64,000 nucleotides of DNA, from contig CABZJA010000001.1 of NCBI GenBank assembly GCA_902525935.1, forward strand, positions 46,896 through 110,895, read 5' to 3'. Shown here piece after piece: positions 10,566-21,976 of this stretch. Within the stretch, counting starts at the first letter, position 1. The number at the start of each line of letters is the position of its first letter. The stretch comes from an uncultured Pelagibacteraceae bacterium. GTDB lineage: Bacteria; Pseudomonadota; Alphaproteobacteria; Pelagibacterales; Pelagibacteraceae. The notes beneath the pieces were generated by a model, which saw only the letters and a program-made list of their open reading frames with translations, ran no database searches and was not told the origin of the DNA. The translations under genes were made by a program, and so were the position numbers.

Positions 10566-13500
10566 TTAATTATCTTGCAGAGATTTAACTTTTAATTTTG
10601 TTGTTTTTAAAGATTTTATTGCTTCCAAGAATGAATAGGCTGTAGACATATTTGTACAATATGGAATTTTGTTTGCAAGAGTTCCTCTTCTTAATGCTCT
10701 TGCATCACTAATCCTGTGTTCAGAATTTCCACCTCCAGTATTTATCACCAAAGATATTTTTTTGGAATTTAAAACATCTACTATATGTGGTCTACCACTG
10801 CTCACTTTATTAATTTTTCTACATTTCATTCCATTTTGTTTTAAAATCTCTGAAGTTCCTTTGGTTGCAGAAAGTGTGAAACCAAGTTTTATTAGTCTTT
10901 GTGCAACACCGATTATTTCTTGTTTATGAGAGTCTTTTACTGATAAGAATGCCATGCCCTTAGTTGGCAATGAATTTGAGGCAGCAATTTGACTTTTTGC
11001 AATAGCCATTCCAAAATCATCATCAAACCCCATTACCTCACCAGTAGACTTCATCTCAGGGCCAAGTAATAAATCACTATCTGGAAATTTATTGAATGGA
11101 AATACTGCTTCCTTAACAGCAAATTTTTTATTGGTTTTATATTTTAATTTATATTTACTTAACTTTTCTCCAGACATTATTCTTGATGCAATTTTTGCAA
11201 GTGGAATACCATTTGCTTTTGAAACAAAAGGAACTGTCCTGCTTGCTCTTGGATTTACTTCTATTACAAAAATTTCATCATTTTTAATTGCGAATTGAAT
11301 ATTTAAAAATCCTATAACTTTTAGAGATAAAGCCAATTTTCTTGTTTGTATTTTAATTTCTCTTAAAAGTTTTGACTTTATTGAGACAGGCGGTAAGCAA
11401 CAAGCCGAGTCACCAGAATGAATTCCTGCTTCTTCGATGTGTTGCATTATTCCAGCAACATAAACATCTTTTCCATCAGAAATAGCATCCACATCTACTT
11501 CCATAGCATTGTCGATAAATTTATCAATTAAGATTGGATTTTGTTCTGATACTTTGAAGGCTTCATTTATAAATTGTTTCAACTGACTTTTGTCATGAAC
11601 AATTTCCATAGCTCTTCCACCCAAAACATAAGAAGGTCTCACAACTACTGGTAATCCAATTTTTTCTGCAACATTTATAGCTTGATTGAACTTGTATGCT
11701 ATTCCACTTTCCGCTTGCTTTAATTTAAGTTTTATAAGCAACTCTCTAAATCTGTCTCTGTCTTCTGCAAGATCAATCGATTTATATTGTGTCCCTAAAA
11801 TAGGTAATTTATTTTCATCTAAAAATTTAGCTAATTTGATAGGAGTTTGGCCTCCAAATTGTGCGATAATGCCAATTAGGTTTCCTTTTGATTTTTCTTT
11901 TAAAATTATATTCTCAACATATTCTTCAATTAAAGGTTCAAAGTACAATCTATCACTTGTATCATAATCTGTAGAAACAGTTTCTGGGTTACAATTTATC
12001 ATTATTGTTTCAAAACCTGCTTCTTTTAAAGAAAAGCTCGCCTGACAACAGCAATAATCAAACTCTATACCTTGGCCAATTCTGTTTGGACCTCCACCTA
12101 AAATTATTATTTTCTTTTTATTACTTGGCTCAGCTTCGCATTCAGTTTTAATAGAAAAATTTCTTTGATATGTAGAATACATATAAGGTGTGAAAGATTT
12201 GAATTCAGCGGCACAGGTATCAACTTTTTTAAAAACAGGCATAACTTTTAAACCTTTTCTTCTTGATTTTACGATAGTTTCTTTTTGATCAGTTAAAAGT
12301 GATATCTTTTTGTCAGAAAAACCTATTGATTTTATTCTATTAAATTCCTCAAAAGTTTTGGGCAGTCCTTTTGAATTTAGTATTTTTTCTTCATCAACTA
12401 ATTCCTTAATTTGATTTAAAAACCAAGGATCTACCTTTGATAATTTATATATAATATCTAATGAAATTTTTTTTCTAAAAGCCTCAGCAATCAGAAGTAA
12501 TTTGTTTGGTATATTGATTTTTAAATTTTTTAGGATTTCTTTTTTTGAATAGTTAAAAATATTATCTAATCCTGACAAACCAGTTTCGAGTGAAACCAGA
12601 GCTTTTTGAAAAGACTCTTTGAAATTTCTCCCAATTGCCATTGCTTCACCAACTGATCTCATGGATGTTCCTAAAATTGCTTCTGTGTCAGAAAATTTTT
12701 CAAATGTAAATCTTGGAATTTTCGTTACAACGTAATCGATTGTTGGTTCAAAAGAGGCTGGTGTTACTTTTGTTATTTCATTTTGTAGTTCATCAAGAGT
12801 ATAACCAACTGCTAATTTTGCTGCTACTTTTGCTATTGGAAAGCCCGTTGCTTTTGAAGCTAATGCAGATGATCTTGATACTCTGGGGTTCATTTCAATA
12901 ATTACCATTCTTCCATTTTTTGGATTTATGGCGAATTGAACATTCGAACCTCCTGTTTCAACACCAATTTTTCTTAAGCAAGCAATAGATGCATTTCTCA
13001 TTACTTGATATTCTTTATCTGTAAGTGTTAATGCTGGAGCTATTGTAACAGAATCACCAGTATGAGTTCCCATGGGATCAACATTTTCTATTGAGCAAAT
13101 AATTATACAATTATCATTTCTATCTCTGACAACCTCCATCTCAAACTCTTTCCATCCATCCAAACATTCTTCAACCAAAACCTGATTTTGAGGAGACTCA
13201 TTCATTCCCTCTTTAACAATTTTAAAAAAATCTTTTGTTGTTCTCGCAATACCTCCACCCAATCCTCCCAAAGTAAATGAAGGTCTAACAATTGCAGGAA
13301 GACCAATTTTATTTAAGCATTTTTCCGCGTTTGAAAGTTTATTTAGAACTTCTGATTTTGGTAAATCAATACCAATATCAGACATATTCTTTCTAAATTT
13401 TTTTCTGTCCTCTGCATTTGCTATTGCTTTTGAGTTTGCTCCAATAAGTTCAATTTTATATTTTTTAAGCAATCCTTTTTTTTTTGCATTAATTGCGAGG

Positions 13501-13790
13501 TTTAATGCTGTCTGTCCACCCATTGTAGGCAGAATAGCATCTGGCCTCTCTTTTTTGATAACCTCTTCTAGTACTTCTAGTGATATTGGTTCAATATAAG
13601 TCTTATCAGCAACACCAGGATCAGTCATTATAGTTGCTGGATTTGAGTTAATCAATATTACTCTATAACCTTCATCTTTTAATGCTTTGCATGCCTGCGT
13701 TCCTGAATAATCAAATTCACAAGCTTGACCAATAATAATTGGACCAGCTCCAATAACTAAGATTTTTTTAATGTCTTTTCTTTTTGGCAT
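10566..13790 (-). CDS. carB: Carbamoyl-phosphate synthase large subunit
   Basis: 1074 aa; [37 protein letters not shown]; duplicated ATP-grasp halves. Confidence 0.97.
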   Translation of the reverse strand: MPKRKDIKKILVIGAGPIIIGQACEFDYSGTQACKALKDEGYRVILINSNPATIMTDPGVADKTYIEPISLEVLEEVIKKERPDAILPTMGGQTALNLAINAKKKGLLKKYKIELIGANSKAIANAEDRKKFRKNMSDIGIDLPKSEVLNKLSNAEKCLNKIGLPAIVRPSFTLGGLGGGIARTTKDFFKIVKEGMNESPQNQVLVEECLDGWKEFEMEVVRDRNDNCIIICSIENVDPMGTHTGDSVTIAPALTLTDKEYQVMRNASIACLRKIGVETGGSNVQFAINPKNGRMVIIEMNPRVSRSSALASKATGFPIAKVAAKLAVGYTLDELQNEITKVTPASFEPTIDYVVTKIPRFTFEKFSDTEAILGTSMRSVGEAMAIGRNFKESFQKALVSLETGLSGLDNIFNYSKKEILKNLKINIPNKLLLIAEAFRKKISLDIIYKLSKVDPWFLNQIKELVDEEKILNSKGLPKTFEEFNRIKSIGFSDKKISLLTDQKETIVKSRRKGLKVMPVFKKVDTCAAEFKSFTPYMYSTYQRNFSIKTECEAEPSNKKKIIILGGGPNRIGQGIEFDYCCCQASFSLKEAGFETIMINCNPETVSTDYDTSDRLYFEPLIEEYVENIILKEKSKGNLIGIIAQFGGQTPIKLAKFLDENKLPILGTQYKSIDLAEDRDRFRELLIKLKLKQAESGIAYKFNQAINVAEKIGLPVVVRPSYVLGGRAMEIVHDKSQLKQFINEAFKVSEQNPILIDKFIDNAMEVDVDAISDGKDVYVAGIMQHIEEAGIHSGDSACCLPPVSIKSKLLREIKIQTRKLALSLKVIGFLNIQFAIKNDEIFVIEVNPRASRTVPFVSKANGIPLAKIASRIMSGEKLSKYKLKYKTNKKFAVKEAVFPFNKFPDSDLLLGPEMKSTGEVMGFDDDFGMAIAKSQIAASNSLPTKGMAFLSVKDSHKQEIIGVAQRLIKLGFTLSATKGTSEILKQNGMKCRKINKVSSGRPHIVDVLNSKKISLVINTGGGNSEHRISDARALRRGTLANKIPYCTNMSTAYSFLEAIKSLKTTKLKVKSLQDN

Positions 13791-14961
13791 ATTTTTTTAT
13801 GTCTTTAATAAAATTACTAAATAAATATTTACTATCTTGTGGTCCAGGATTAGCTTCAGGATGATATTGAACTGAGAAAACTGGTTTATTTTTTAATCTT
13901 ATTCCTTCAATAGAATTATCAAATAATGATAGATGCGTTATTTCCGTATTTTTTTTTAAGCTTTGCTTAACAACTTCAAATCCATGATTTTGACTGGTAA
14001 TTTCTACTTTCTTAGTATTTAAATTTTTTACTGGATGATTTGCACCCCTATGTCCTAATTTCATCTTTTTGGTTTTTGCATCTAAGGCTAAAGCTAATAT
14101 TTGATGACCCAAACATATCCCAAATAATGGAATATTTTTTTTTATTAAATTTTTTACAACTTTAATTGCATACTTTCCTGTTGCAGCTGGATCCCCAGGA
14201 CCGTTTGACAAAAAAATTCCATGAGGTTTTAGATTAAGTATATTATTTGCATTTTCCTTGCAGGAAACAACTTTAACTTCGCAATCAAAATCAGAAAAAA
14301 ACCTAAGTATATTTTTTTTAATTCCATAATCTATCGCCACAACCCTAAATTTCTTCTTATTATTTTTTTCATAGCCCTTATTTTTTTTCCAAGTTTTAAA
14401 TCCTTTCCAAATGTAAGTTTTATTAGTTGTGACCTCTTGAGCAAGATCCATTCCATTTAAACCAGGCCATTTTATTGATTTATTTATTAGTTTATTAATA
14501 TTAAATTTACCATTTTTATTGTTTGATATTGTTCCTTTTGGAGCCCCTTTATCTCTTATAAAATTTGTTAAACTTCTGGTATCTAGACCAGTTATGCCTA
14601 CTATTTTATTTTTTTTAAGCCATTTATCTAAATTTTGCAGAGATCTATAATTAGAAGGACTTGTTATCTCTGAATTGAAAATAACTCCCCTTGTCCATAT
14701 TTTATCAGACTCTATATCTTCTTTATTAGCCCCAACGTTTCCAATGTGTGGAAATGTAAAATTTATTATCTGTCCTGCATACGATGGATCAGATATAATT
14801 TCTTGATAACCAGTTAATGAGGTATTAAAGCATACCTCTCCGGTTGCTTCTCCTTTATGTCCCAGTCCAATCCCTTTAAAGACTGATTTATTTTCTAGAG
14901 CTAAAATAGCTGTGTTAAAATTAGAGAGATGTGAAGTTTTGTTTTTTCGTTTTAAAGTCAA
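13768..14961 (-). CDS. carA: Carbamoyl-phosphate synthase small subunit
   Basis: [13 protein letters not shown] glutaminase motif, [19 protein letters not shown]. Confidence 0.95.
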   Translation of the reverse strand: MTLKRKNKTSHLSNFNTAILALENKSVFKGIGLGHKGEATGEVCFNTSLTGYQEIISDPSYAGQIINFTFPHIGNVGANKEDIESDKIWTRGVIFNSEITSPSNYRSLQNLDKWLKKNKIVGITGLDTRSLTNFIRDKGAPKGTISNNKNGKFNINKLINKSIKWPGLNGMDLAQEVTTNKTYIWKGFKTWKKNKGYEKNNKKKFRVVAIDYGIKKNILRFFSDFDCEVKVVSCKENANNILNLKPHGIFLSNGPGDPAATGKYAIKVVKNLIKKNIPLFGICLGHQILALALDAKTKKMKLGHRGANHPVKNLNTKKVEITSQNHGFEVVKQSLKKNTEITHLSLFDNSIEGIRLKNKPVFSVQYHPEANPGPQDSKYLFSNFIKDIKKYAKKKRH

Positions 14962-15083
14962 TTACAACTCATGAGTTAAAGGTTAATACAATAAAACGTA
15001 TTTATCCGCAACAGATCTATAATAATTTTTTAAAAATACAATTTTTTCTTTTGAACAATTTTGTCTATGAAGTACATTCTAAT

Positions 15084-15545
15084 ATGTCCTTAAGAGATAA
15101 AATAGATAACGATTACAAAAATGCTTTAAAATCAAAAGATAAAAATAAGATATCAACTTATAGGTTAATTTTATCTGGAGTTAAGGATATAGATATTAAT
15201 AACAGATCTGGCCCAAATAAAAAGGAGACAGACGATGAGGATATAAAAAAACTCTTAAAAAAAATGATTAAACAAAGATCCGAATCAATTGAAATATATA
15301 AAAAAAATGACAGGTCAGATTTATTAGAAATTGAACAAGTGGAGCTTGATGTTTTATCTGAATATTTACCTAAGCAATTATCTGAGGCAGATACAAAAAA
15401 GATATGTGAAGAAATTATAAAAAGTTCTGGAGCCTCTTCAATTAAGGATATGGGTAAAGTTATGGGTGAATTGAAAAAAAACCATGCTGACACAATTGAT
15501 TTCTCGAAGGCAGGTCAGATTATTAAAAATTTACTTAATAGCTAA
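15084..15545 (+). CDS. yqeY: GatB/YqeY domain protein (trimmed start)
   Basis: MSLRDKIDNDYKNALKSKDKNKISTYRLILSGVKDIDIN; the longer ORF from 14931 overlaps carA and its extension is not YqeY-like. Confidence 0.85.
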   Translation: MSLRDKIDNDYKNALKSKDKNKISTYRLILSGVKDIDINNRSGPNKKETDDEDIKKLLKKMIKQRSESIEIYKKNDRSDLLEIEQVELDVLSEYLPKQLSEADTKKICEEIIKSSGASSIKDMGKVMGELKKNHADTIDFSKAGQIIKNLLNS

Positions 15546-17320
15546 TGAAATATCCAAAAGAATATTTAGACGAAATTAAAACTAGATTAAAAGTTTCAAC
15601 AGTTGTGTCTAAAACTGTCAAACTTAAAAAAAGAGGTAAGGAGTTTGTTGGTTTGTCACCTTTTAAAACAGAGAAAACCCCATCATTTACAGTTAATGAT
15701 GAAAAAGAATTTTACCATTGTTTTAGCACAAGTGAGCACGGAAATATTTTTGATTTTGTAATGAAAACCCAAAACCTTAGATTTGGTGAGGCAGTCAAAA
15801 TGCTTTCAAATCTCGCAGGTATGCAACCTTATACGTTTTCAAAACAAGATGAGGAAAGAGAGAATAAATGGAAATTATATAAATCTATATGTAGTAATTT
15901 TTCTGAATTTTATAAAAATGAATTATTTAAAAATGAGAATTCAATTAAAGCAAAAAATTATCTTAAATCAAGAGGACTGTCTGGTGTTGAGGTTAAAAAT
16001 TTTAACCTTGGTTTTGTAACAGAAGATTTAGATTATTATGAAATCCTAAAAAAGAATTTTGATGAAAAAATTATTAAAGATACAGGCCTGTTTTATTTTG
16101 ATGAAAAGAAAAAAAAATATATTTCAAGATTTAGAAACAGAATAATTTTTCCAATAAATAATATATCAGGAAATATAATAGGTTTTGGAGGAAGAATAGT
16201 AGACGATAATAAAAATTTAGCTAAATATATTAATTCACCTGAGACACCTTTTTTCAAAAAGGGATCAAACTTATATAATCTTGATAAAGCAAGAAAGTTA
16301 TCAAATAAATTAGAGGATGTTTATTTGGTTGAGGGGTATATGGATGTTATTGGTTTATCAAAAAATGGAATAGAAAATACTGTTGCAAATCTAGGAACTG
16401 CTTTAACAAGTAAACAAATACAAATTTTAAATCAATTCTATAATCATATAATTATATGCTTCGATGGCGACCAAAGCGGTTATAAAGCTGCATTGAGAGC
16501 AGCAGAGAATATTATCGATGAATTAAAACCTGATAAAAAAATTTCATTCTTACTTTTAGAAGATAATTTAGATCCAGATAATTACATAAATAAATTTGGT
16601 AAAGATAAATTTTTAGAAATTTCAAATCAAAAATCTATACCTATACATAAATTTATTTTTGAACATTATATTGGTCAAACAACGGAAAGTCCTAGCTCGC
16701 GAGCAATCTTTGAAAAAAAACTAAGAGAAATTGCATCAAATATTAAAGACAGTCTTGTGAAAAAATATACATTAGAGTATTTTCTTGAAAAAGTTTCAGA
16801 GTTAACTCCAAATATTAATTCAAAATTCAATAAAAATTATAAAATATTTCCAAAATCTCTTGCTAAAACAAAAAGTTATTATAATGAGACGAAATCATTA
16901 AAATCTTTTGAAATTAAAGAATTTTCATTTTTATATATATTACTCGCTAAACCAAAATTAATTCATGAAAACTTTCATATAATAGATAACGTCAAATTAT
17001 ATAGTGATGAGAATAAACAATTATTTGCTGAAATTTTAAACCAATCGAAAAATTTATTAAACCTAGACTTACAAAAATTAAATGTAGATAAAATTCTAGT
17101 TAGTAGAGTTATGAATTATGCTTCAATTAAACATATTATTTCAAAGAACTTAAATGATGATGAAAAAATTTTAGAAATTCTGACTGAGATTATTCAAGAT
17201 CTTAAAAATTATGAATTAGAGCAAAGAATATCTGTATTAGAATCGAAGTTTTCAAAAGATATGAGCGAAAGCACATTTAATGAGATAAAAGAGTTAAAAA
17301 AACAACAAAAAATCAACTAA
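15545..17320 (+). CDS. dnaG: DNA primase
   Basis: LSPFKTEKTPSFTV, FYHCFSTSEHGNIFDFVM, Toprim VEGYMDVIGL ... FDGDQSGYKAALRA. Confidence 0.93.
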   Translation: MKYPKEYLDEIKTRLKVSTVVSKTVKLKKRGKEFVGLSPFKTEKTPSFTVNDEKEFYHCFSTSEHGNIFDFVMKTQNLRFGEAVKMLSNLAGMQPYTFSKQDEERENKWKLYKSICSNFSEFYKNELFKNENSIKAKNYLKSRGLSGVEVKNFNLGFVTEDLDYYEILKKNFDEKIIKDTGLFYFDEKKKKYISRFRNRIIFPINNISGNIIGFGGRIVDDNKNLAKYINSPETPFFKKGSNLYNLDKARKLSNKLEDVYLVEGYMDVIGLSKNGIENTVANLGTALTSKQIQILNQFYNHIIICFDGDQSGYKAALRAAENIIDELKPDKKISFLLLEDNLDPDNYINKFGKDKFLEISNQKSIPIHKFIFEHYIGQTTESPSSRAIFEKKLREIASNIKDSLVKKYTLEYFLEKVSELTPNINSKFNKNYKIFPKSLAKTKSYYNETKSLKSFEIKEFSFLYILLAKPKLIHENFHIIDNVKLYSDENKQLFAEILNQSKNLLNLDLQKLNVDKILVSRVMNYASIKHIISKNLNDDEKILEILTEIIQDLKNYELEQRISVLESKFSKDMSESTFNEIKELKKQQKIN

Positions 17321-17386
17321 ATTTAAAAAAAATCACATAGATTTTTTTGTATTAGACATTATATAACATTATCATACTTTTAAACT

Positions 17387-19210
17387 GTGGAAAGAATTAT
17401 TACAAAATCATTTGCAAGATTAATGGGTCGGGGAATCCACAGAGGATTTATTACTCATGAGGAATTAAATAAATCATTAGGGAAAAGAAATTTATCTAGT
17501 GATAACCTAGCACAAGCATTTATGCATATTCTTGACGAGAATATAGTGCTCGTTGAAAAAAAGTCTGATTATAAAATATTAAGAAAAAAAGATGCTTCTT
17601 CAAAAGAGGAGGGAAAAACTTTAGAAAAAAGTGATGATCCCATAAGAATGTATCTTAGAGAGATGGGTGGAGTTGAGCTGTTATCTAGAGAAGGTGAAAT
17701 AGCTATAGCAAAAAGAATAGAAGCTGGAAAAGATGTAATGCTTAATGCACTGTCCCAAAGTCCTATAACTGCACAACAATTTTTTGAATGGGATACTAAA
17801 CTTCAAAATGACGAAATACTAGTTAGAGAAATAATAGATATTGATACTAATTACATGGATGATGACGATAATAACAATAGTTCGAAACAAAAAAAAACAG
17901 ACGATGAACAGTCTACTGATGAAGCAAATAGTTCAGATGATGAATTTAATCCAACTTTGGCGGCAATGGAGACAGAAATTAAACCAAAAGTTCTGGAAAC
18001 TGCGCATATATTAACGAAAGAATACAATAAACTTATAAAATATCAAAAAGAGAAACTTTATTGTGTATTAAATTCTAAAAAATTTTCATCTTCAAAAGAA
18101 AAGAACTATAAAAAAATTGTAGACGACATTCTTGAGAATATTAAATCGCTACAATTATCTCCGTCAGTATTAGAGGAATTAGTTCAGAAACACTATTCTG
18201 AAAATAAAAAAATTATTTCGCTTGAAGGCAATCTTCTTAGACTTGCTATCGAGTCAAAAATATCTAGAGATGAATTTATAAAATTCTACATCGGCAATGA
18301 GATCAATCCAAATTTAAAAGAATTTTTAGATACAAATGATGTTTGGAAAAAATTTTTTCAAAGAAATAAAAATGAATTTAAAAATATCAGAGATAGATTA
18401 GTTGAGATAAGTAATAAACTTGGAATTTCAGTTACAGAGTACAAGAAGCTTGTAAGTCGTGTGCAAAAAGGCGAAAAGGAATCTAGGATTGCAAAAAAAG
18501 AGATGGTTGAAGCTAATTTAAGATTAGTAATTTCTATAGCAAAAAAATATACTAATAGAGGTCTTCAGTTTTTAGATTTAATACAAGAAGGAAATATCGG
18601 TTTGATGAAAGCTGTTGATAAATTTGAGTACAGAAGAGGATATAAGTTTTCAACTTATGCTACTTGGTGGATAAGACAAGCAATAACCAGATCTATAGCA
18701 GATCAAGCAAGAACTATCAGAATTCCAGTTCATATGATTGAAACTATAAACAAAATTGTTAGAACCCAAAGATTAATACTCAGTGAATTTGGTAGAGAAG
18801 CGACACCAGAAGAGCTGGCTAATAAATTACGTATGCCTTTAGAGAAGGTTAGAAAAGTTTTAAAAATTTCAAAAGAGCCTGTGTCTCTAGAGAAACCAGT
18901 TGGAGACGAAGAGGATAGTAGTTTAGGAGATTTTATCGAGGATACAAAAGCATTGGCTCCACTAGAACAAGCAATTAAATCTAATTTAAGTGAGGCAACT
19001 ACTAAGATATTATCTACTCTTACTCCAAGAGAAGAAAGAGTTTTAAGAATGAGGTTTGGGGTTGGCATGAATACCGATCATACATTAGAAGAAGTTGGGC
19101 TGCAGTTTTCAGTAACAAGAGAAAGAATTAGACAAATAGAGGCAAAAGCTCTAAGAAAATTAAAACATCCAAGTAGATCCAAACAATTAAAAAGTTTTCT
19201 AGAAAGTTAG
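17387..19210 (+). CDS. rpoD: RNA polymerase sigma factor RpoD (sigma-70), GTG start
   Basis: [29 protein letters not shown]; regions 2-4 [41 protein letters not shown]. Confidence 0.95.
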   Translation: MERIITKSFARLMGRGIHRGFITHEELNKSLGKRNLSSDNLAQAFMHILDENIVLVEKKSDYKILRKKDASSKEEGKTLEKSDDPIRMYLREMGGVELLSREGEIAIAKRIEAGKDVMLNALSQSPITAQQFFEWDTKLQNDEILVREIIDIDTNYMDDDDNNNSSKQKKTDDEQSTDEANSSDDEFNPTLAAMETEIKPKVLETAHILTKEYNKLIKYQKEKLYCVLNSKKFSSSKEKNYKKIVDDILENIKSLQLSPSVLEELVQKHYSENKKIISLEGNLLRLAIESKISRDEFIKFYIGNEINPNLKEFLDTNDVWKKFFQRNKNEFKNIRDRLVEISNKLGISVTEYKKLVSRVQKGEKESRIAKKEMVEANLRLVISIAKKYTNRGLQFLDLIQEGNIGLMKAVDKFEYRRGYKFSTYATWWIRQAITRSIADQARTIRIPVHMIETINKIVRTQRLILSEFGREATPEELANKLRMPLEKVRKVLKISKEPVSLEKPVGDEEDSSLGDFIEDTKALAPLEQAIKSNLSEATTKILSTLTPREERVLRMRFGVGMNTDHTLEEVGLQFSVTRERIRQIEAKALRKLKHPSRSKQLKSFLES

Positions 19211-19284
19211 GGCCGTTAGCTCAATAGTAGAGTACTGCATTGACATTGCAGGGGTAGTTGGAGCGTAACCAACACGGCCCACCA
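19210..19284 (+). tRNA. tRNA-Val (GAC), structurally atypical elbow
   Basis: Manual cloverleaf: acceptor GGGCCGT/ACGGCCC, D-stem GCTC/GAGT, anticodon arm CTGCA-TTGACAT-TGCAG, T-stem GTTGG/CCAAC, discriminator A and encoded CCA. Confidence 0.82.
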
Positions 19285-19302
19285 TTGCAAGATTATCTTT
19301 AA

Positions 19303-19329
19303 TTGATAACACAAAAAAAATGGTATAAT
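19303..19329 (+). promoter_or_regulatory. Putative sigma-70 promoter (TTGATA -15 bp- TATAAT with extended -10 TGG) for tRNA-Met
   Basis: TTGATA at 19303-19308, TATAAT at 19324-19329 preceded by TGG; tRNA begins 15 nt downstream. Confidence 0.55.
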
Positions 19330-19344
19330 TAAGTGTTCAATTTT

Positions 19345-19421
19345 GGGCCTGTAGCTCAGTTGGTTAGAGCAGTACACTCATAATGTATTGGTCCCAGGTT
19401 CGAGTCCTGGCGGGCCCACCA
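19345..19421 (+). tRNA. tRNA-Met (CAT), elongator most likely
   Basis: GGGCCTGTAGCTCAGTTGGTTAGAGCAGTACACTCATAATGTATTGGTCCCAGGTTCGAGTCCTGGCGGGCCCACCA folds as a canonical cloverleaf; anticodon loop CTCATAA. Confidence 0.93.
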
Positions 19422-19497
19422 AATCAAGTAAAATCAATGATTATAAATTATAGTTTTTCAACAATTAATTAAAAACTGTATTATCATTATAAATAAA

Positions 19498-19953
19498 ATG
19501 AAGCTTAAAATAAAAATTAAACCTAAAATATCATACTATGTTTCAATATTTGTTTCTTTTACTATCCTTCTTTACTTTGCTTATAAAGGTGTTGTTGCAT
19601 ATCTAATTCATCGAGAGTTATATGGAGGTGGACTAGATACATTGGTATTGTTGCGTGTATCTATCTCGGGAATAATGCTTCTTTTAATACTTTTATTTAT
19701 ACAGTTTATAAAAATTCCTGATCTAAAAAGTCATCGTACAATTTTAAGAGGAATATTTATTGGGTGGACAAGTGTTTTTATAATACTTGTAATTGTTAAT
19801 TTGAGCTCAATTTATTTTATTTTATTAACTGGTTTAGTGTCTTTTTTTTCGTTAATTACTTTGTTTAGTTTAGAGGACCAAATTAAAGAGGAAAAAAATA
19901 CCCTTACAGAAAAAGAAATTTATCTTCTTCAACAACTTGCAAAAAAAAAGTAG
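19498..19953 (+). CDS. Uncharacterised membrane protein
   Basis: 151 aa with 4 predicted TM segments. Confidence 0.55.
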   Translation: MKLKIKIKPKISYYVSIFVSFTILLYFAYKGVVAYLIHRELYGGGLDTLVLLRVSISGIMLLLILLFIQFIKIPDLKSHRTILRGIFIGWTSVFIILVIVNLSSIYFILLTGLVSFFSLITLFSLEDQIKEEKNTLTEKEIYLLQQLAKKK

Positions 19954-20521
19954 CTCAATTTTGAAAAAAATAATATTTTTAATTTTATTTTTATTATGCC
20001 AAAGCAATACTTTTTCTAATGATATGATTTTAGATAAATTAAAAAAACCCAAAATAACAAATCAATCCCAAAAGTGGAATTTTATTACAGATCAAGTCAT
20101 GGGAGGTGTATCAACAGGAAAATTTATAGTTGAGAAAGTTGATGGAGTACCGTGCTATAGAATGACAGGAGATGTATCCACTAAAAATAATGGTGGATTT
20201 ATACAAATGAGAACAAAATTAAGTCCTGAAATTAATAGTAAAGACTATGATGGAGTGTATGTAAAAGTTTATGGTAATGAAAAAAAATATAACCTTCATT
20301 TAAGAACTGGATTAACATTAGCTCCATGGCAATATTATAGCTATACTTTTACTACAACAAAAAATTGGATTGAAATTCGTGCTCCATTTGAACAATTTAA
20401 AAAATCTAATTTCTATCAACCTAAAAGTATATTGGGTCAAAGTATAAAATCAGTTGGGTTAGTTGCGGGTTTTGATGATTTTAAATCAGATATTTGCTTA
20501 AGTGAAATTGGATTTTACTAA
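19937..20521 (+). CDS. CIA30-family (complex I intermediate-associated protein 30-like) protein with signal peptide
   Basis: WNFITDQVMGGVSTGKF...GDVSTKNNGGFIQMRTKL...GVYVKVYGNEKKYNLHLRT matches the CIA30 domain pattern. Confidence 0.8.
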   Translation: MQKKSSSILKKIIFLILFLLCQSNTFSNDMILDKLKKPKITNQSQKWNFITDQVMGGVSTGKFIVEKVDGVPCYRMTGDVSTKNNGGFIQMRTKLSPEINSKDYDGVYVKVYGNEKKYNLHLRTGLTLAPWQYYSYTFTTTKNWIEIRAPFEQFKKSNFYQPKSILGQSIKSVGLVAGFDDFKSDICLSEIGFY

Positions 20522-21112
20522 TTATTTAATTAAAAATTCCTCAAGTGTTTTAAATAATGCATTTATATCACCATCATTATTTTGGATTATAGAATTAAAC
20601 TCTTCTTTTTGAGTTCTTGCTAAACTTAATCCTTCAACAATTAAATCTCTTATTAAAGGTCTCTCAGGATTTTTTGTATAAATTCTCCAATCTATTTTTA
20701 CCTGAGGTCTTTTTGATGTGGCTTCCAATATGCTATTAACAATAGTATATTTATCATTGATTTTTTTCTGCGAAACTACATTAATTCTTGGATTTGTATA
20801 ATCAACTAATCTGCTTGAGAAACTTTTTAAAAAATAACTTTTAAATAATTTTTGATATTTAGTTTTTTGATCTTCATTAACAGATTTTCTATATTTTCCT
20901 AAAGTGTACATACCTATTCCATTTATATCTACACTTCTCTCTGCAATAGCATTTAATTTAATTATTTTTGACTCAACTGGATCTTCGCTTGATAATACAG
21001 ATGCAGCTTCATCAACTATTTCATTGATTAAAGCGCTAGGATCTTTTGAAAAAGAAACATTAGAGAAATTCGTAAAAAATAAAAATATAATTAAATATTT
21101 AAGGAATTTCAT
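20522..21112 (-). CDS. mlaC: MlaC/Ttg2D-family phospholipid-binding protein
   Basis: Signal peptide; LGKYRKSVNEDQKTKYQKLFKSYFLKSFSSRL...VKIDWRIY...IRDLIVEGLSLARTQKEEF. Confidence 0.8.
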   Translation of the reverse strand: MKFLKYLIIFLFFTNFSNVSFSKDPSALINEIVDEAASVLSSEDPVESKIIKLNAIAERSVDINGIGMYTLGKYRKSVNEDQKTKYQKLFKSYFLKSFSSRLVDYTNPRINVVSQKKINDKYTIVNSILEATSKRPQVKIDWRIYTKNPERPLIRDLIVEGLSLARTQKEEFNSIIQNNDGDINALFKTLEEFLIK

Positions 21113-21122
21113 CTGATGAAAA

Positions 21123-21923
21123 TTATTGAGTATCTAGTTCTTCCCAGTCGTCGTCGCTTAGTGTATCAGTAGTTTTATCTATATTTCTAACTTTTCTATA
21201 TCTGTCTTGTAAATAAAGACTTCTTACTGATGCATATAAATCAACAGAACTAGTTTCAAGACTATCAAATGACTCTAAATTTTTTGCTCTAAAATCAACT
21301 CCACTTAACAATCTTGATGCATAATAATCTGCTTCAGAAAAATATTTCGTGTCATTAACTACGGTAACATTATACCACGCGTCTCCACCTATAATATTAA
21401 TTATTGATCCAACGGAGTCTCTCACAGTAGTTGGGCCTAAAACTGGCAAGACAAAATAACAACCTGGTTTGGCACCCCAAACACCTAATGTTTGTCCATA
21501 GTCTTCTTTATCACTTTTTTTTATACCGTAATATGAAGCAACATCAAATATTCCTACAATTCCAAGAGTTGAGTTAATAACAAATCTGGCAGAATTTAAT
21601 CCCGCATCTTTAAATTGTCCTTGAAGTACATTGTTAGGTATAGTTACAACGTTACCAAGATTGCTTAAAGCATTACTTGTGCCCGATCTAATAGGTTGTG
21701 GAAACATTCTGTACCCTTTTGCTAGTGGTTTAAAAATCACTTTATCTAATGCTTGGTTGAATGCAAAAATTCCTCTATTAACTTTTTCGAAACAATCTTT
21801 AACTTCTACATACCCATTATCTTTTTTTCCATTTAACTTGATTTTTCCATCATCCCCCGAATATGCTGGATTGCTGATCGATGAAATTAACAGAAATAAG
21901 AAAACTGAAAGAAATTTGTTCAT
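21123..21923 (-). CDS. mlaA: MlaA/VacJ-family protein (likely start 21923, MNKFLSVFLF...)
   Basis: VNRGIFAFNQALDKVIFKPLAKGYR...PIRSGTSNALSNLGNVVTIPNNVLQGQFKDAG...FVINSTLGIVGIFDVA...YGQTLGVWG...GCYFVLPVLGPTTVRDSVG. Confidence 0.88.
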   Translation of the reverse strand: MNKFLSVFLFLLISSISNPAYSGDDGKIKLNGKKDNGYVEVKDCFEKVNRGIFAFNQALDKVIFKPLAKGYRMFPQPIRSGTSNALSNLGNVVTIPNNVLQGQFKDAGLNSARFVINSTLGIVGIFDVASYYGIKKSDKEDYGQTLGVWGAKPGCYFVLPVLGPTTVRDSVGSIINIIGGDAWYNVTVVNDTKYFSEADYYASRLLSGVDFRAKNLESFDSLETSSVDLYASVRSLYLQDRYRKVRNIDKTTDTLSDDDWEELDTQ

Positions 21924-21976
21924 AAAAATACTTATAGTATAATCAGTATTAATATAAAGATAAATTGTTTTAATTA

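Noticed and set aside
12713-12901. Leu-rich 62-aa plus-strand ORF
   Set aside because: Lies entirely within carB on the opposite strand; no RBS or family signal
14931-15083. N-terminal extension of the YqeY ORF (and antisense ORF 15158-15493)
   Set aside because: Extension overlaps carA start and is not YqeY-like; MSLRDKI start at 15084 fits the family; the antisense ORF is a shadow of the coding frame
19345-19421. Assignment of the second tRNA as tRNA-Ile2 (CAT, lysidine)
   Set aside because: Anticodon arm and variable loop (CTCATAA, TTGGTC) look more like elongator tRNA-Met; cannot be settled without comparison with the other CAT tRNAs of the genome
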